This document shows, piece by piece, positions 24,896-32,509 of a stretch of DNA of 64,000 bases. The position numbers and the translations under genes are program-made. The notes below the pieces were generated by a model. It did not search any database. It had not been told where the DNA came from and saw nothing but the letters and a program-made list of their open reading frames with translations. Within the stretch, counting starts at the first letter, position 1. Every line of letters starts with the position of its first letter. Where the stretch lies: assembly GCF_047246645.1 (NCBI RefSeq), contig NZ_JBFOKR010000007.1:163993-227992 (forward strand). The letters are read 5' to 3'. The stretch comes from Ferdinandcohnia sp047246645 (GTDB taxonomy: Bacteria > Bacillota > Bacilli > Bacillales > Bacillaceae_L).

Positions 24896-26794
24896 GTGAG
24901 AAGAAGCGACAAGAAACAAATAGTCATAGTTTCCGGGAGTCTATTGTTGATAGGGATACTGCTTCGTGAATTAGACCAGATATTCATAGCGAACATCGCA
25001 TTTTTACTAGCAAGTGCATTTGCTGGAATCCCTATTGTAATCAAAGCGTACCAATCATTACGATTACGAATCATCAGCATCGAGCTCTTAGTCACAATTG
25101 CAGTTACAGGTGCAATCATTATAGGCGAATATGTTGAATCAGCGGCGGTTACCTTTCTATTTTTATTTGGGGCATACTTAGAATCTCGTACTCTTGAAAA
25201 AACACGTTCATCGCTTAGATCGTTGATGGACTTGGCCCCTCAACAAGCAAGGATTCTTTTAAACAATCAAAAGATGTTTGTACCTGTAGAGGATGTAAAA
25301 GAGCGGGATATTGTATTTGTACAGTCTGGAGAAAAAATCCCCGTAGATGGGAAAGTTAGAGTTGGCCATGCAAGTGTCAATGAAGCTACCATCACTGGTG
25401 AAGCGATACCTGTTTTAAAGAGTAAAAACGATAAAGTTTATAGCGGGACAATTCTTGATACAGGTTATTTGGAATTAGAGGCGGAAAGGGTAGGGGAAAA
25501 TACAACCTTTTCTAAAATCCTGCAGCTTGTTGAGGAAGCCCAGGATTCGAAAGCAAAAACGCAAAAGTATCTTGAAAGATTTGCATCATTTTATACACCA
25601 ATTATTTTGTTACTAGCCATAGTAGTCTTCCTTTTCTCAAAGGACATCGAGTTAACACTAACCTTTCTCGTAATCTCATGTCCAGGAGCTCTCGTAATCT
25701 CTGCTCCTGTTTCAATCGTTGCAGGGATCGGAAATGGAGCGAAAAATGGGATTTTGCTAAAAGGTGGCGAAATCGTGGAGCAACTTTCACAAATTGATGT
25801 CGTAGCATTTGATAAAACTGGTACACTTACAGTAGGGACACCAGAGGTTTCGTCAATTAAGGCTTTTGGAATATCTGAGAAAGAACTGCTCGAATTAAGT
25901 GCCACCGCCGAGCTTTTTTCGGAGCATCATTTAGGAAAGGCAATTGTAAAAGAAGCGGACAAAAGAAATATCGCCCTAAATAAGGAGCCGAGGGAATTCC
26001 GAGTATTTAAGGGTAAAGGAATTGAAGCAAAAGTTGCAGAAAGACAGTTAGTAATTGGTACACGTAAATTATTACTTGAATACAAGATTCAATTAGATGA
26101 TAAAGTAAGAGCATACGTAGCATCCGAAGAAGAAAAAGGTCAAACAGTAGTACTTGTTTCAGATACACAAACAGTGTTAGGGGTTATTTCAATTTCTGAC
26201 CAACTACGGCCAGAAGCGGTAATGGCCATTCAAAAAATAAAGCAGTCAGGTATTAAGAAAATTGTCATGTTAACGGGAGATAATATAGCAGTCGCAGAAA
26301 TAATAGCAAATCAACTTAAGTTGGATGGATATTATGCAGAATTACTCCCCGAACAAAAGGTTGAGAGAATTAAGAATCTAAAAAGCCAAGGATATAAAGT
26401 TGCAATGGTTGGTGACGGGATAAATGATGCACCTGCAATTGCCTCAGCAGATATTGGAATTGCCATGGGCGGGGCCGGCACAGATGTTGCAATGGAAACA
26501 GCAGATGTTGTATTAATGTCGGATAGACTGGACCGTCTTCCGTTGGCAGTTAAACTTGCAAGAGCAACCGTATTGAATATGAAGCAAAACATGTACTTTG
26601 CAGTCGCAATAGTGGTGTTATTATTAGTCGGAGTTTTAACAAAAACAGTATTCTTAGCATCAGGCATGTTCATCCATGAAGCCAGTGTTTTGCTAGTTAT
26701 TCTTAATGCGATTCGCCTTGTACGATATAAAGATAAACAAAAGAATGGCATCATAGAATACAAATCTAATAAGCTCATATCAAAAATAAATTAA
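24896..26794 (+). CDS. P1B-type metal-transporting ATPase with unusual CPG motif
   Basis: 632 aa from GTG 24896 (GGAGGCGAGG upstream). P-type motifs: TGEAIP (actuator), DKTGTLT (phosphorylated Asp about 312), MLTGDN, and GDGINDAPA. No N-terminal HMA domain. Two hallmark dipeptides differ from usual P1B pumps: the membrane motif is SCPGAL rather than CPC or SPC, and the nucleotide-domain HP pair appears as SEHHLGKA. The transported metal therefore cannot be inferred from known subclasses. Co-transcribed with the HMA peptide, an FNR-like regulator and a flavodoxin, suggesting a role tied to anaerobic or redox-linked metal handling. Confidence 0.87.
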   Translation: MRRSDKKQIVIVSGSLLLIGILLRELDQIFIANIAFLLASAFAGIPIVIKAYQSLRLRIISIELLVTIAVTGAIIIGEYVESAAVTFLFLFGAYLESRTLEKTRSSLRSLMDLAPQQARILLNNQKMFVPVEDVKERDIVFVQSGEKIPVDGKVRVGHASVNEATITGEAIPVLKSKNDKVYSGTILDTGYLELEAERVGENTTFSKILQLVEEAQDSKAKTQKYLERFASFYTPIILLLAIVVFLFSKDIELTLTFLVISCPGALVISAPVSIVAGIGNGAKNGILLKGGEIVEQLSQIDVVAFDKTGTLTVGTPEVSSIKAFGISEKELLELSATAELFSEHHLGKAIVKEADKRNIALNKEPREFRVFKGKGIEAKVAERQLVIGTRKLLLEYKIQLDDKVRAYVASEEEKGQTVVLVSDTQTVLGVISISDQLRPEAVMAIQKIKQSGIKKIVMLTGDNIAVAEIIANQLKLDGYYAELLPEQKVERIKNLKSQGYKVAMVGDGINDAPAIASADIGIAMGGAGTDVAMETADVVLMSDRLDRLPLAVKLARATVLNMKQNMYFAVAIVVLLLVGVLTKTVFLASGMFIHEASVLLVILNAIRLVRYKDKQKNGIIEYKSNKLISKIN

Positions 26795-26812
26795 TGATGG
26801 GAGTAATTCCAA

Positions 26813-27529
26813 ATGCACTGTCACTCTTGCAATAGTCATGATCATATGAAGAATTCCTGCATTTCCAAAGTTCCTATATTTAACCATTTGAATGAAGAGG
26901 AAATGCGAGAAATTGCGGGAGTTAGTATTAGTCGGAAATTAGCTAAAGGAGAGCTCCTTTTTCAATCAGAGGAACTCTCTGAGCATCTTTTTATTGTTCA
27001 TAAGGGTCGGGTAAAAATATATCGTCTCACTGAGAATGGAAAGGAACAAATCATCCGGTTCATTGAATCTGGGGATTTCGTTGGTGAACTGGCTCTTTTT
27101 TCGAATACCGTAACTTCTAACTTTGCCGAAGCAATGGAAGATACTGAAATCTGTTCCATTAACCAAAGGGATTTTCAGCAACTCCTTTTACAATATCCTA
27201 CCATCTCACTAAAAGTATTAGAGGAAGTTAGCAGCAGACTTACTCGTACAGAGACTCTTGTTGAAAAACTAAATTCACAGGATGTTGAGAAACGAATTGC
27301 TTCATATTTAGTGGAATTAATGGCTGAGTCTAGAGGAGAATTGAATGATAGTATTCAGTTACAGCTTCCAATTAGCAAGGGAGACTTAGCTTCAATCCTT
27401 GGAACGAGCCAAGAAACCTTAAGCCGTCGCCTCTCGTCCTTTCAAAACAAAGGTTTGATTGAGTTGAAAGGGCAGCGGACTATCATTATAAAACAACCAG
27501 AACAGCTAGAGGATAAAGCTTTAAATTAA
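26813..27529 (+). CDS. FNR-like regulator with N-terminal cysteine cluster
   Basis: 238 aa Crp/Fnr family. N-terminus MHCHSCNSHDH then NSCISK gives Cys 3, 6 and 16; a fourth Cys at 114 (TEICSIN) aligns with Cys122 of E. coli FNR, so all four positions for an oxygen-labile [4Fe-4S] cluster are plausible. Recognition helix SQETLSRRL keeps the E-x-x-S-R pattern of E. coli FNR (ETISRLL), which reads TTGAT-type half-sites, unlike the R-E-S-x-x-R helix of the Fnr at 4205. A TTGAC-N4-GTCAA site sits at about -41.5 of this operon, so positive autoregulation is likely. Confidence 0.85.
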   Translation: MHCHSCNSHDHMKNSCISKVPIFNHLNEEEMREIAGVSISRKLAKGELLFQSEELSEHLFIVHKGRVKIYRLTENGKEQIIRFIESGDFVGELALFSNTVTSNFAEAMEDTEICSINQRDFQQLLLQYPTISLKVLEEVSSRLTRTETLVEKLNSQDVEKRIASYLVELMAESRGELNDSIQLQLPISKGDLASILGTSQETLSRRLSSFQNKGLIELKGQRTIIIKQPEQLEDKALN

Positions 27530-27549
27530 CCCTATTGGGGGGATCCAAA

Positions 27550-27999
27550 TTGTATAGGGTCATTGTTATTTATGCAAGTATGTCTGGAAACACAGAGTTA
27601 ATGGCCAAGATCATAGCAGAAAGTGTTATAGAAAATGGACTACAAGTAGAAGTTAAGGATTGTTGGGAGGTACTACCCGAGGAGTTACTGAAATACGATG
27701 GTATACTTTTAGGGACTTATACTTGGGGAGAAGGTGCGCTCCCTGACGAGTTTCTTGATTTATATGAGGAGTTAGATGGTCTGGACTTTACAACAAAAAA
27801 AGGTGCCGTTTTTGGGTCAGGTAGTTCAATGTATCCGTATTTTGCAAGAGCAGTTGATCTCCTTACAGAAAAGTTACAAAAATGTGGTGCTGAAATGATT
27901 CTACCACCACTGAAAATTGAGTTGTCTCCAACTGAAAAAGAACAATCTCTATGTAGGGAGTTCGGAAAACAGTTTAGCGAAAAAGTAATTAAACTATAA
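27550..27999 (+). CDS. Flavodoxin
   Basis: 149 aa from TTG 27550, six bases after GGGGGGAT. FMN phosphate loop IYASMSGNTELMA, the 60s-type loop GTYTWGEGALPDEF and the 90s region GSGSSMYPYFARAVD. Single-domain short/long-type flavodoxin of usual size, a cytosolic electron carrier. Last gene of the metal-ATPase/FNR-like operon; the electron partner is not apparent here. Confidence 0.9.
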   Translation: MYRVIVIYASMSGNTELMAKIIAESVIENGLQVEVKDCWEVLPEELLKYDGILLGTYTWGEGALPDEFLDLYEELDGLDFTTKKGAVFGSGSSMYPYFARAVDLLTEKLQKCGAEMILPPLKIELSPTEKEQSLCREFGKQFSEKVIKL

Positions 28000-28023
28000 G
28001 AGACTGAGGGAGTCTCTTTTTTA
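27999..28023 (+). terminator. Terminator after flavodoxin
   Basis: AGAGACT / AGTCTCT stem with loop GAGGG and a following T-run. Confidence 0.88.
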
Positions 28024-28168
28024 TTTTGTTAGAAGTAATGCTTAGTAAAGTATAGGTAAAGCTTAAATAATTCTAGATAATGTCTCAAAAACTTGTATGT
28101 AAGCGCATTACTATTTAAACTAGAACTAATATCAAGATTTATATGATTTATGAAGGGAGCTGGACAAA

Positions 28169-29152
28169 TTGAAATATAGACCACTAGGAAATACAGGATT
28201 AAAAGTAAGTGAAGTTAGTTTTGGTACATGGGCAATTGGAGGGGCATGGGGAAAAACAAACGATGAAGAATCACTAAAAGGCCTTCAGGTGGCAATGGAT
28301 AACGGTGTTAACTTCTTTGATACAGCGGATGTGTACGGCGACGGGCATAGTGAGGAATTGTTAGCAAAAGCGACCAAAGGTAAAGAGGATGAAATACATA
28401 TTGCTACAAAGTTCTGCAGACAAGGAGATTTACATAGCGAAGAAAACTATTCATATGAAACAGTTCGCAGCTATTGTGAAGCAAGCTTAAAACGCTTAAA
28501 TCGCGAAGCAATTGATTTGTACCAAATTCACTGCCCGCCTACTGAAGTTTTACGAAACGGTCAGGTTTTTGATGTACTGGACCGCCTTCAAAAAGAGGGG
28601 AAGGTTCGTCATTACGGAGTGAGTGTTGAAACTGTTGAAGAAGGTTTAATCTGCCTTGAACATTCGAACGTAAAGAGTCTGCAGGTTATTTTTAACATGT
28701 TCAGACAGAAGCCTCTAGAAGAACTTCTTCCAAAGGCAAAAGAAAATGGAGTAGGGATATTAGTTAGACTTCCGTTAGCAAGTGGTTTACTAACAGGTAA
28801 GTTCACAGAAAGTCATACATTTGAAAAAGAAGATCATCGTAGCTTTAATGAAAATGGGGAAGCCTTTAACGTAGGTGAAACATTTGCAGGTCTTGGCTTT
28901 AAAAAAGGGGTTGAACTGTCAAACCAGCTTACTTGGATTGCAGAAGGAAGAGATTCAATGGCAAAAGCAGCTTTACGCTGGATCCTTGATCAGGAAGAAG
29001 TAAGCTGTGTCATTCCAGGATTTAAAACCGTCAAACAGATTCAGGAAAACCTAGAGTCCATGAATGTAAAATCATTCACTGCTGAAGAACAACAAAAAAT
29101 AAGAGACTTCTACAATGAAAATGTTAAACAATTCATTAGAGGTCCATATTAA
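28169..29152 (+). CDS. Aldo/keto reductase
   Basis: 327 aa, start TTG after GAAGGGAGC. AKR landmarks: SFGTWAIGG, catalytic Asp and Tyr in FFDTADVYGDG, Lys in ATKFC, His in YQIHCPP, and NADPH-binding VIPGFKTVKQIQEN. Cytosolic NAD(P)H-dependent reductase related to the YhdN/IolS group; substrate unknown. Own terminator follows. Confidence 0.85.
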   Translation: MKYRPLGNTGLKVSEVSFGTWAIGGAWGKTNDEESLKGLQVAMDNGVNFFDTADVYGDGHSEELLAKATKGKEDEIHIATKFCRQGDLHSEENYSYETVRSYCEASLKRLNREAIDLYQIHCPPTEVLRNGQVFDVLDRLQKEGKVRHYGVSVETVEEGLICLEHSNVKSLQVIFNMFRQKPLEELLPKAKENGVGILVRLPLASGLLTGKFTESHTFEKEDHRSFNENGEAFNVGETFAGLGFKKGVELSNQLTWIAEGRDSMAKAALRWILDQEEVSCVIPGFKTVKQIQENLESMNVKSFTAEEQQKIRDFYNENVKQFIRGPY

Positions 29153-29159
29153 AAACAAT

Positions 29160-29192
29160 GCTCTCTACACGAAAATGTAGAGGGCTTTTTTT
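29160..29192 (+). terminator. Terminator after aldo/keto reductase
   Basis: GCTCTCTACA / TGTAGAGGGC stem, loop CGAAAA, followed by TTTTTTT. Confidence 0.9.
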
Positions 29193-29290
29193 AGCTTTAG
29201 TCCAGGATTAAAAACTTTTCTAAAACGCATACCGCAATTCTGCCGTAGTATGTTTTCTTAAATTGACAAATCGTTATTTTTTTTGTAAAA

Positions 29291-29310
29291 TTATCTTAAA
29301 TTCAAGATAA
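29291..29310. promoter_or_regulatory. Candidate MhqR-type operator
   Basis: TTATCTTAAATTCAAGATAA, inverted repeat with one mismatched pair. A second half-site TTCGAGATAT lies at 29317-29326. Bacillus MhqR/CatR-type repressors recognise ATCT...AGAT palindromes of this form, and the next gene is MhqO-like. Confidence 0.55.
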
Positions 29311-29384
29311 ATTAATTCGAGATATAGTGGATAGCAACTTTTTTATCTGTTAACAATAATAAAAATAGCAAAGGAGAGCTATAT

Positions 29385-30314
29385 ATGAAAACAACAGGTA
29401 TTCATCATATAACTGCAATAGTAGGGCATCCGCAAGAAAATGTTGATTTTTATGCAGGAGTTTTATGCTTGCGTTTAGTAAAGCAGACGGTAAACTTCGA
29501 TGACCCGGGTACGTATCATTTATATTTTGGGGATGATGGTGGTAGGCCAGGAACCATTATTACATTCTTCCCATGGCCTAATGCGTACCAGGGCAAAATT
29601 GGGGATGGCCAGGTCGGCGTTACTGCATATGCTGTTCCGAAAGGTGCTCTTCCTTTTTGGGAAAAGAGGCTAACAAAGTTCGGTATATCTTTTGAAAAAA
29701 CTGAACGATTTGGTGAACAATCCCTTCAGTTTGAGGATGTACATGGATTACAACTGGAAATTGTTGAACGTGATGAAAGTAATAAAAGTAGTTGGGAGTT
29801 TGGTGAAATCACCTCTGATGTAGCTATTCAAGGATTTGCAGGTGCTACCTTGTATTCTTCAAGTCCGGAAGATACTGGAGAACTATTATTAACAATGGGA
29901 CTTGAGAAGATTGGAGAGGAAGGAGACTTTATCCGTTTTCGCTCAATAGGTGATATTGGAAATGTAATTGACCTTAAGCAAACGTCTTCGGGTCCGGGAC
30001 AAATGGGAGTAGGGACTGTTCATCATATCGCGTGGAGTGCAAAGGATGACGAAGATCAATTAGAGTGGCAAAAATATATTGGAAGTCATGGGTATGGTGT
30101 GACGTCTGTTCGTGATCGTAATTATTTCAATGCCATTTATTTTAGAGAACATGGTGAAATTTTATTTGAAATTGCTACAGATCCACCAGGCTTCGCTTAT
30201 GACGAATCCTATGAAACGATGGGATCAACTCTAAAGCTTCCGCCACAATATGAGCAACATCGTTCAAAAATCGAAGCAGTTCTCCTACCATTTGAAGTAA
30301 GAGAGTTAGAATAA
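29385..30314 (+). CDS. Ring-cleaving dioxygenase, glyoxalase fold (MhqO-like)
   Basis: 309 aa, two vicinal-oxygen-chelate modules: GIHHITAIVGHPQENVDFY at the N-terminus and GTVHHIAWSA in the second half. Metal ligands likely His 7 (HHIT), the second HHIA histidine and Glu in GEILFEIAT. Length and layout match the Bacillus MhqA/MhqE/MhqO dioxygenases that open catechol or quinol rings in quinone and aldehyde stress. A flavin reductase-like gene follows 20 bases later, and an ATCT...AGAT palindrome precedes. Confidence 0.85.
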   Translation: MKTTGIHHITAIVGHPQENVDFYAGVLCLRLVKQTVNFDDPGTYHLYFGDDGGRPGTIITFFPWPNAYQGKIGDGQVGVTAYAVPKGALPFWEKRLTKFGISFEKTERFGEQSLQFEDVHGLQLEIVERDESNKSSWEFGEITSDVAIQGFAGATLYSSSPEDTGELLLTMGLEKIGEEGDFIRFRSIGDIGNVIDLKQTSSGPGQMGVGTVHHIAWSAKDDEDQLEWQKYIGSHGYGVTSVRDRNYFNAIYFREHGEILFEIATDPPGFAYDESYETMGSTLKLPPQYEQHRSKIEAVLLPFEVRELE

Positions 30315-30334
30315 ACGTCATTGGAGGTAGCAGG

Positions 30335-30943
30335 ATGATATCAATTGACCCTAACCAAAATTCTGAAAGGGACAACTACAAGCTGTTAATTGGAGGGATT
30401 GTACCAAGACCAATTGCCTTTGTTACAACGATTGGAGAAAATGGTGTTGTTAATGGTGCGCCTTTTAGTTATTTTAATATCGTTTCCTCAAACCCTCCAT
30501 TAGTCTCATTGTCAATTCAACGTAAGTCTGGAGAAAAGAAGGATACTGCCCGAAACATCTTACAAAAGAAAGAGTTCGTTATTCATATTGTTGATGAGAG
30601 CAATGTTGTAAAAATTAATGAAACAGCAGCAAATCTGCCACCTACGGAAAGTGAAATTACCCGAGCAGGGCTTACTTTAGTTGATAGTAAAGTAGTTATG
30701 GTGCCAGGGATAGAGGAAGCAAAGATTAGACTAGAATGTACGTTAGAGCATTCGATGGAATTAGGAGGCACAGAGACACCTGGATGTGATCTGCTTATAG
30801 GGCGAATCGTACAATTTCATATTGAAAATGAGCTTTATTACGATGGCAAGATAAATCATGAAAAGCTTGCGGCTGTAAGTAGACTTGCAGGAAATTACTA
30901 TGCCAAAATCGGTGAAGTATTTGAGATAAAGAGACCAGACTAA
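30335..30943 (+). CDS. Flavin reductase-like FMN-binding protein
   Basis: 202 aa with the flavoredoxin/flavin-reductase split-barrel fold: LIGGIVPRPIAFVTTIGENG, NGAPFSYFNIVSSNPPLVSLS and KKDTARNILQKKEFVIHIV. Start ATG after GGAGGTAGCAGG. Probably an operon partner of the MhqO-like enzyme, reducing flavin or quinones; the substrate is inferred. Confidence 0.82.
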   Translation: MISIDPNQNSERDNYKLLIGGIVPRPIAFVTTIGENGVVNGAPFSYFNIVSSNPPLVSLSIQRKSGEKKDTARNILQKKEFVIHIVDESNVVKINETAANLPPTESEITRAGLTLVDSKVVMVPGIEEAKIRLECTLEHSMELGGTETPGCDLLIGRIVQFHIENELYYDGKINHEKLAAVSRLAGNYYAKIGEVFEIKRPD

Positions 30944-30957
30944 AACTGGTCTCTTTT
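30928..30957 (+). terminator. Terminator after flavin reductase
   Basis: AAAGAGACCAG / CTGGTCTCTTTT hairpin overlapping the stop codon region. Confidence 0.85.
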
Positions 30958-30972
30958 CACTTTTATATGGCT

Positions 30973-31839
30973 TTACCTTATGTTCCTAGGTTCAACATTA
31001 ATATCTTCAGAGGAATAAACTGTTATTACTAAAGTTCCGTGTGTAGCCTTTGCACGCAGTAAAATGGGTTGGTTGTATGTATTTTTAAAAAGAAAGTCAG
31101 GTCCGTACCAACTGACTGTTGCATCCCGCCCAGGAGGAACATATCCCACACGTTTGCTATGTGAATAACGCTTAACAATTTCGACTCCAGCCATATCCAC
31201 TGCATTAAAAAGTGTCGATGAAACTTGGCATATTCCTCCACCAATTCCTTCAATTAATTCACCTCTGATAATCTCGGGAGCGGGCATATAACCTTTTGCA
31301 GCTGTTCTCTTCCCCACAACCTTATTAAAAGAAAAGGTCTCATTTTGAAAAATAACATGGTTATCAATTGATGAAGCTGCGAGGCTTATATTTGTAGACC
31401 GTTCTTTGTTAGACGAATTAAAATATGTAACATATTGACCAATTATTTTAGTTCGAATGGTGGCGAGAAGCTCACTATCTACCCTGGGGTAGATGTTAGA
31501 GATTGGTACCTCAATTGATTCTCCTTTTCCAAAAAAGCTTGAATAGAATAACTTTGTAAACTGGTCTCTGTTTAGTTTTTTTCCAACGCGTTCCTGGACA
31601 ATCTCTCCTGCTTTGCCAACTTTGGCATTTTGAGGCTCCTGGTAAACCTGTTCATCTAAGTAAGACAAAAACGTAGTATACTTAGCGTCATCTAATATTG
31701 GCACACCAAGTAAAGGAATTGCGTATTCTGCACGATTCACAGTAGCAATTGGCTGACCATTATATGTGATGTATAGGTTGTTCTCTGGTTGAAACTGTTG
31801 TATTGAAAAAAGAAGTGTAAAAATCCAAAGAAGCTTCAA
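30973..31839 (-). CDS. VanW family exported protein
   Basis: 288 aa, start TTG after AGGTGGGAT. N-terminal hydrophobic segment LLWIFTLLFSI acts as signal or anchor. The C-terminal VanW domain is clear: TFSFNKVVGKRTAAKGY, GGGICQVSSTLFNAV and PPGRDATVSW. Related Bacillus proteins (YoaR) are envelope proteins of unknown biochemical role. The name comes from a vancomycin cluster, but no resistance genes are present here. Confidence 0.85.
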   Translation of the reverse strand: MKLLWIFTLLFSIQQFQPENNLYITYNGQPIATVNRAEYAIPLLGVPILDDAKYTTFLSYLDEQVYQEPQNAKVGKAGEIVQERVGKKLNRDQFTKLFYSSFFGKGESIEVPISNIYPRVDSELLATIRTKIIGQYVTYFNSSNKERSTNISLAASSIDNHVIFQNETFSFNKVVGKRTAAKGYMPAPEIIRGELIEGIGGGICQVSSTLFNAVDMAGVEIVKRYSHSKRVGYVPPGRDATVSWYGPDFLFKNTYNQPILLRAKATHGTLVITVYSSEDINVEPRNIR

Positions 31840-32013
31840 TGGATCATCCCACCTTTCCTAAATATAGGGAAAACTCCACTCAAATATGTACTTAGTAGTA
31901 GTATGGATACTAATTACAAATTCAATTAAAAATACTTAAATTTTTGAAGTGAATTAGACTGTTTTGATGGAACTTTACAACTGTAACAGAATGTTCAAAT
32001 TTGAAAAAGATGT

Positions 32014-32029
32014 TGTGATTTGTGTCACA
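32014..32029. promoter_or_regulatory. Fnr-type site 1 upstream of the qox region
   Basis: TGTGA-TTTGTG-TCACA, flanked to give TTGTGA...TCACAA. Centre 32021.5; a good -10 TACAAT lies at 32052-32057, so the site is near -42 of a rightward promoter. Confidence 0.75.
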
Positions 32030-32051
32030 ACAAGGTTTAGAGCTTGTATGT

Positions 32052-32057
32052 TACAAT
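32052..32057 (+). promoter_or_regulatory. -10 element paired with Fnr site 1
   Basis: TACAAT, expected transcript start near 32064, reading toward the structured segment at 32205 and qoxA. Confidence 0.55.
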
Positions 32058-32135
32058 TATTATTTTTTACAAATAATTCCTTCTTTAATTCGTAACAACT
32101 TTTTAGTGGGTTACGTGTTATTATCGTCTACACAG

Positions 32136-32151
32136 TGTGATATTCGTCATA
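32136..32151. promoter_or_regulatory. Fnr-type site 2 upstream of the qox region
   Basis: TGTGA-TATTCG-TCATA, one mismatch from consensus and identical at 15 of 16 bases to the nreC site at 3393-3408. A weaker -10 (TATTAC 32171 or TACAGA 32174) follows at roughly the right distance. Confidence 0.6.
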
Positions 32152-32206
32152 GACAAAAACGACATTCACATATTACAGATTTATAAGTTAATTAATTTTT
32201 AATAAA

Positions 32207-32337
32207 GTGAAACTTCAATTAGTGGGGTTTCGTCCCCACTAATTGTTAGTCACGCAAAGCCTGATGGATTTTTCTAACGGCTAAAGCCCTAAGAAAAACC
32301 TGATTTCACCAATCGGGGTGTTAGCGTCCGTTTTTTT
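32207..32337 (+). ncRNA. Candidate structured RNA / attenuator upstream of qoxABCD
   Basis: Folds as a three-way junction: P1 GTGAAA (32207) / TTTCAC (32304); P2 a perfect 12-bp stem CAATTAGTGGGG / CCCCACTAATTG (32216-32245); P3 GGATTTTTCT / AGAAAAACC with an inner GGC-TAAA-GCC hairpin (32266-32300). The junction strand carries CACGCAAAGCC. The segment AACGGCTAAAGCCC, part of P3, can instead pair with GGGG-TG-TTAG...CCGTT ending in T7 (32331-32337), a terminator-like alternative. Either a terminated small RNA or a leader that switches structure. The strand is not certain: on the minus strand a short ORF with AAGGAG site, TTG 32343 to TAG 32281, also exists. Confidence 0.45.
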
Positions 32338-32425
32338 CGACAAAACATCTCCTTTTCGAAGTGATTCACCTCCTTTTTTTAAGGTGAATTATTACGGACG
32401 GTTACACCGGGATAAAAAAATTTTG

Positions 32426-32443
32426 ACAACTTTGTGAAGTTGT
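32426..32443. promoter_or_regulatory. Inverted repeat overlapping the putative qoxA promoter
   Basis: ACAACTT-TGTG-AAGTTGT, overlapping a TTGACA (32423-32428) that could be the qoxA -35. Candidate operator of unknown regulator. Confidence 0.45.
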
Positions 32444-32509
32444 ACACATTCTTGTGTCCTCATACATAGTTGTTAATAAGTGCAAATACAACAGAAAGGG
32501 GTACCTTTT

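Noticed and set aside
30973..31839. Vancomycin resistance gene
   Set aside because: VanW-domain proteins are common envelope proteins in Bacillus; no vanH, vanA or vanX partner is present.
32207..32310. Cyclic di-GMP-I riboswitch
   Set aside because: CACGCAAAGCC and a GGCUAAA follow-up resemble one junction strand, but the GCACAGGGCAAACC-type 5' half and GAAA tetraloop hairpin are absent.
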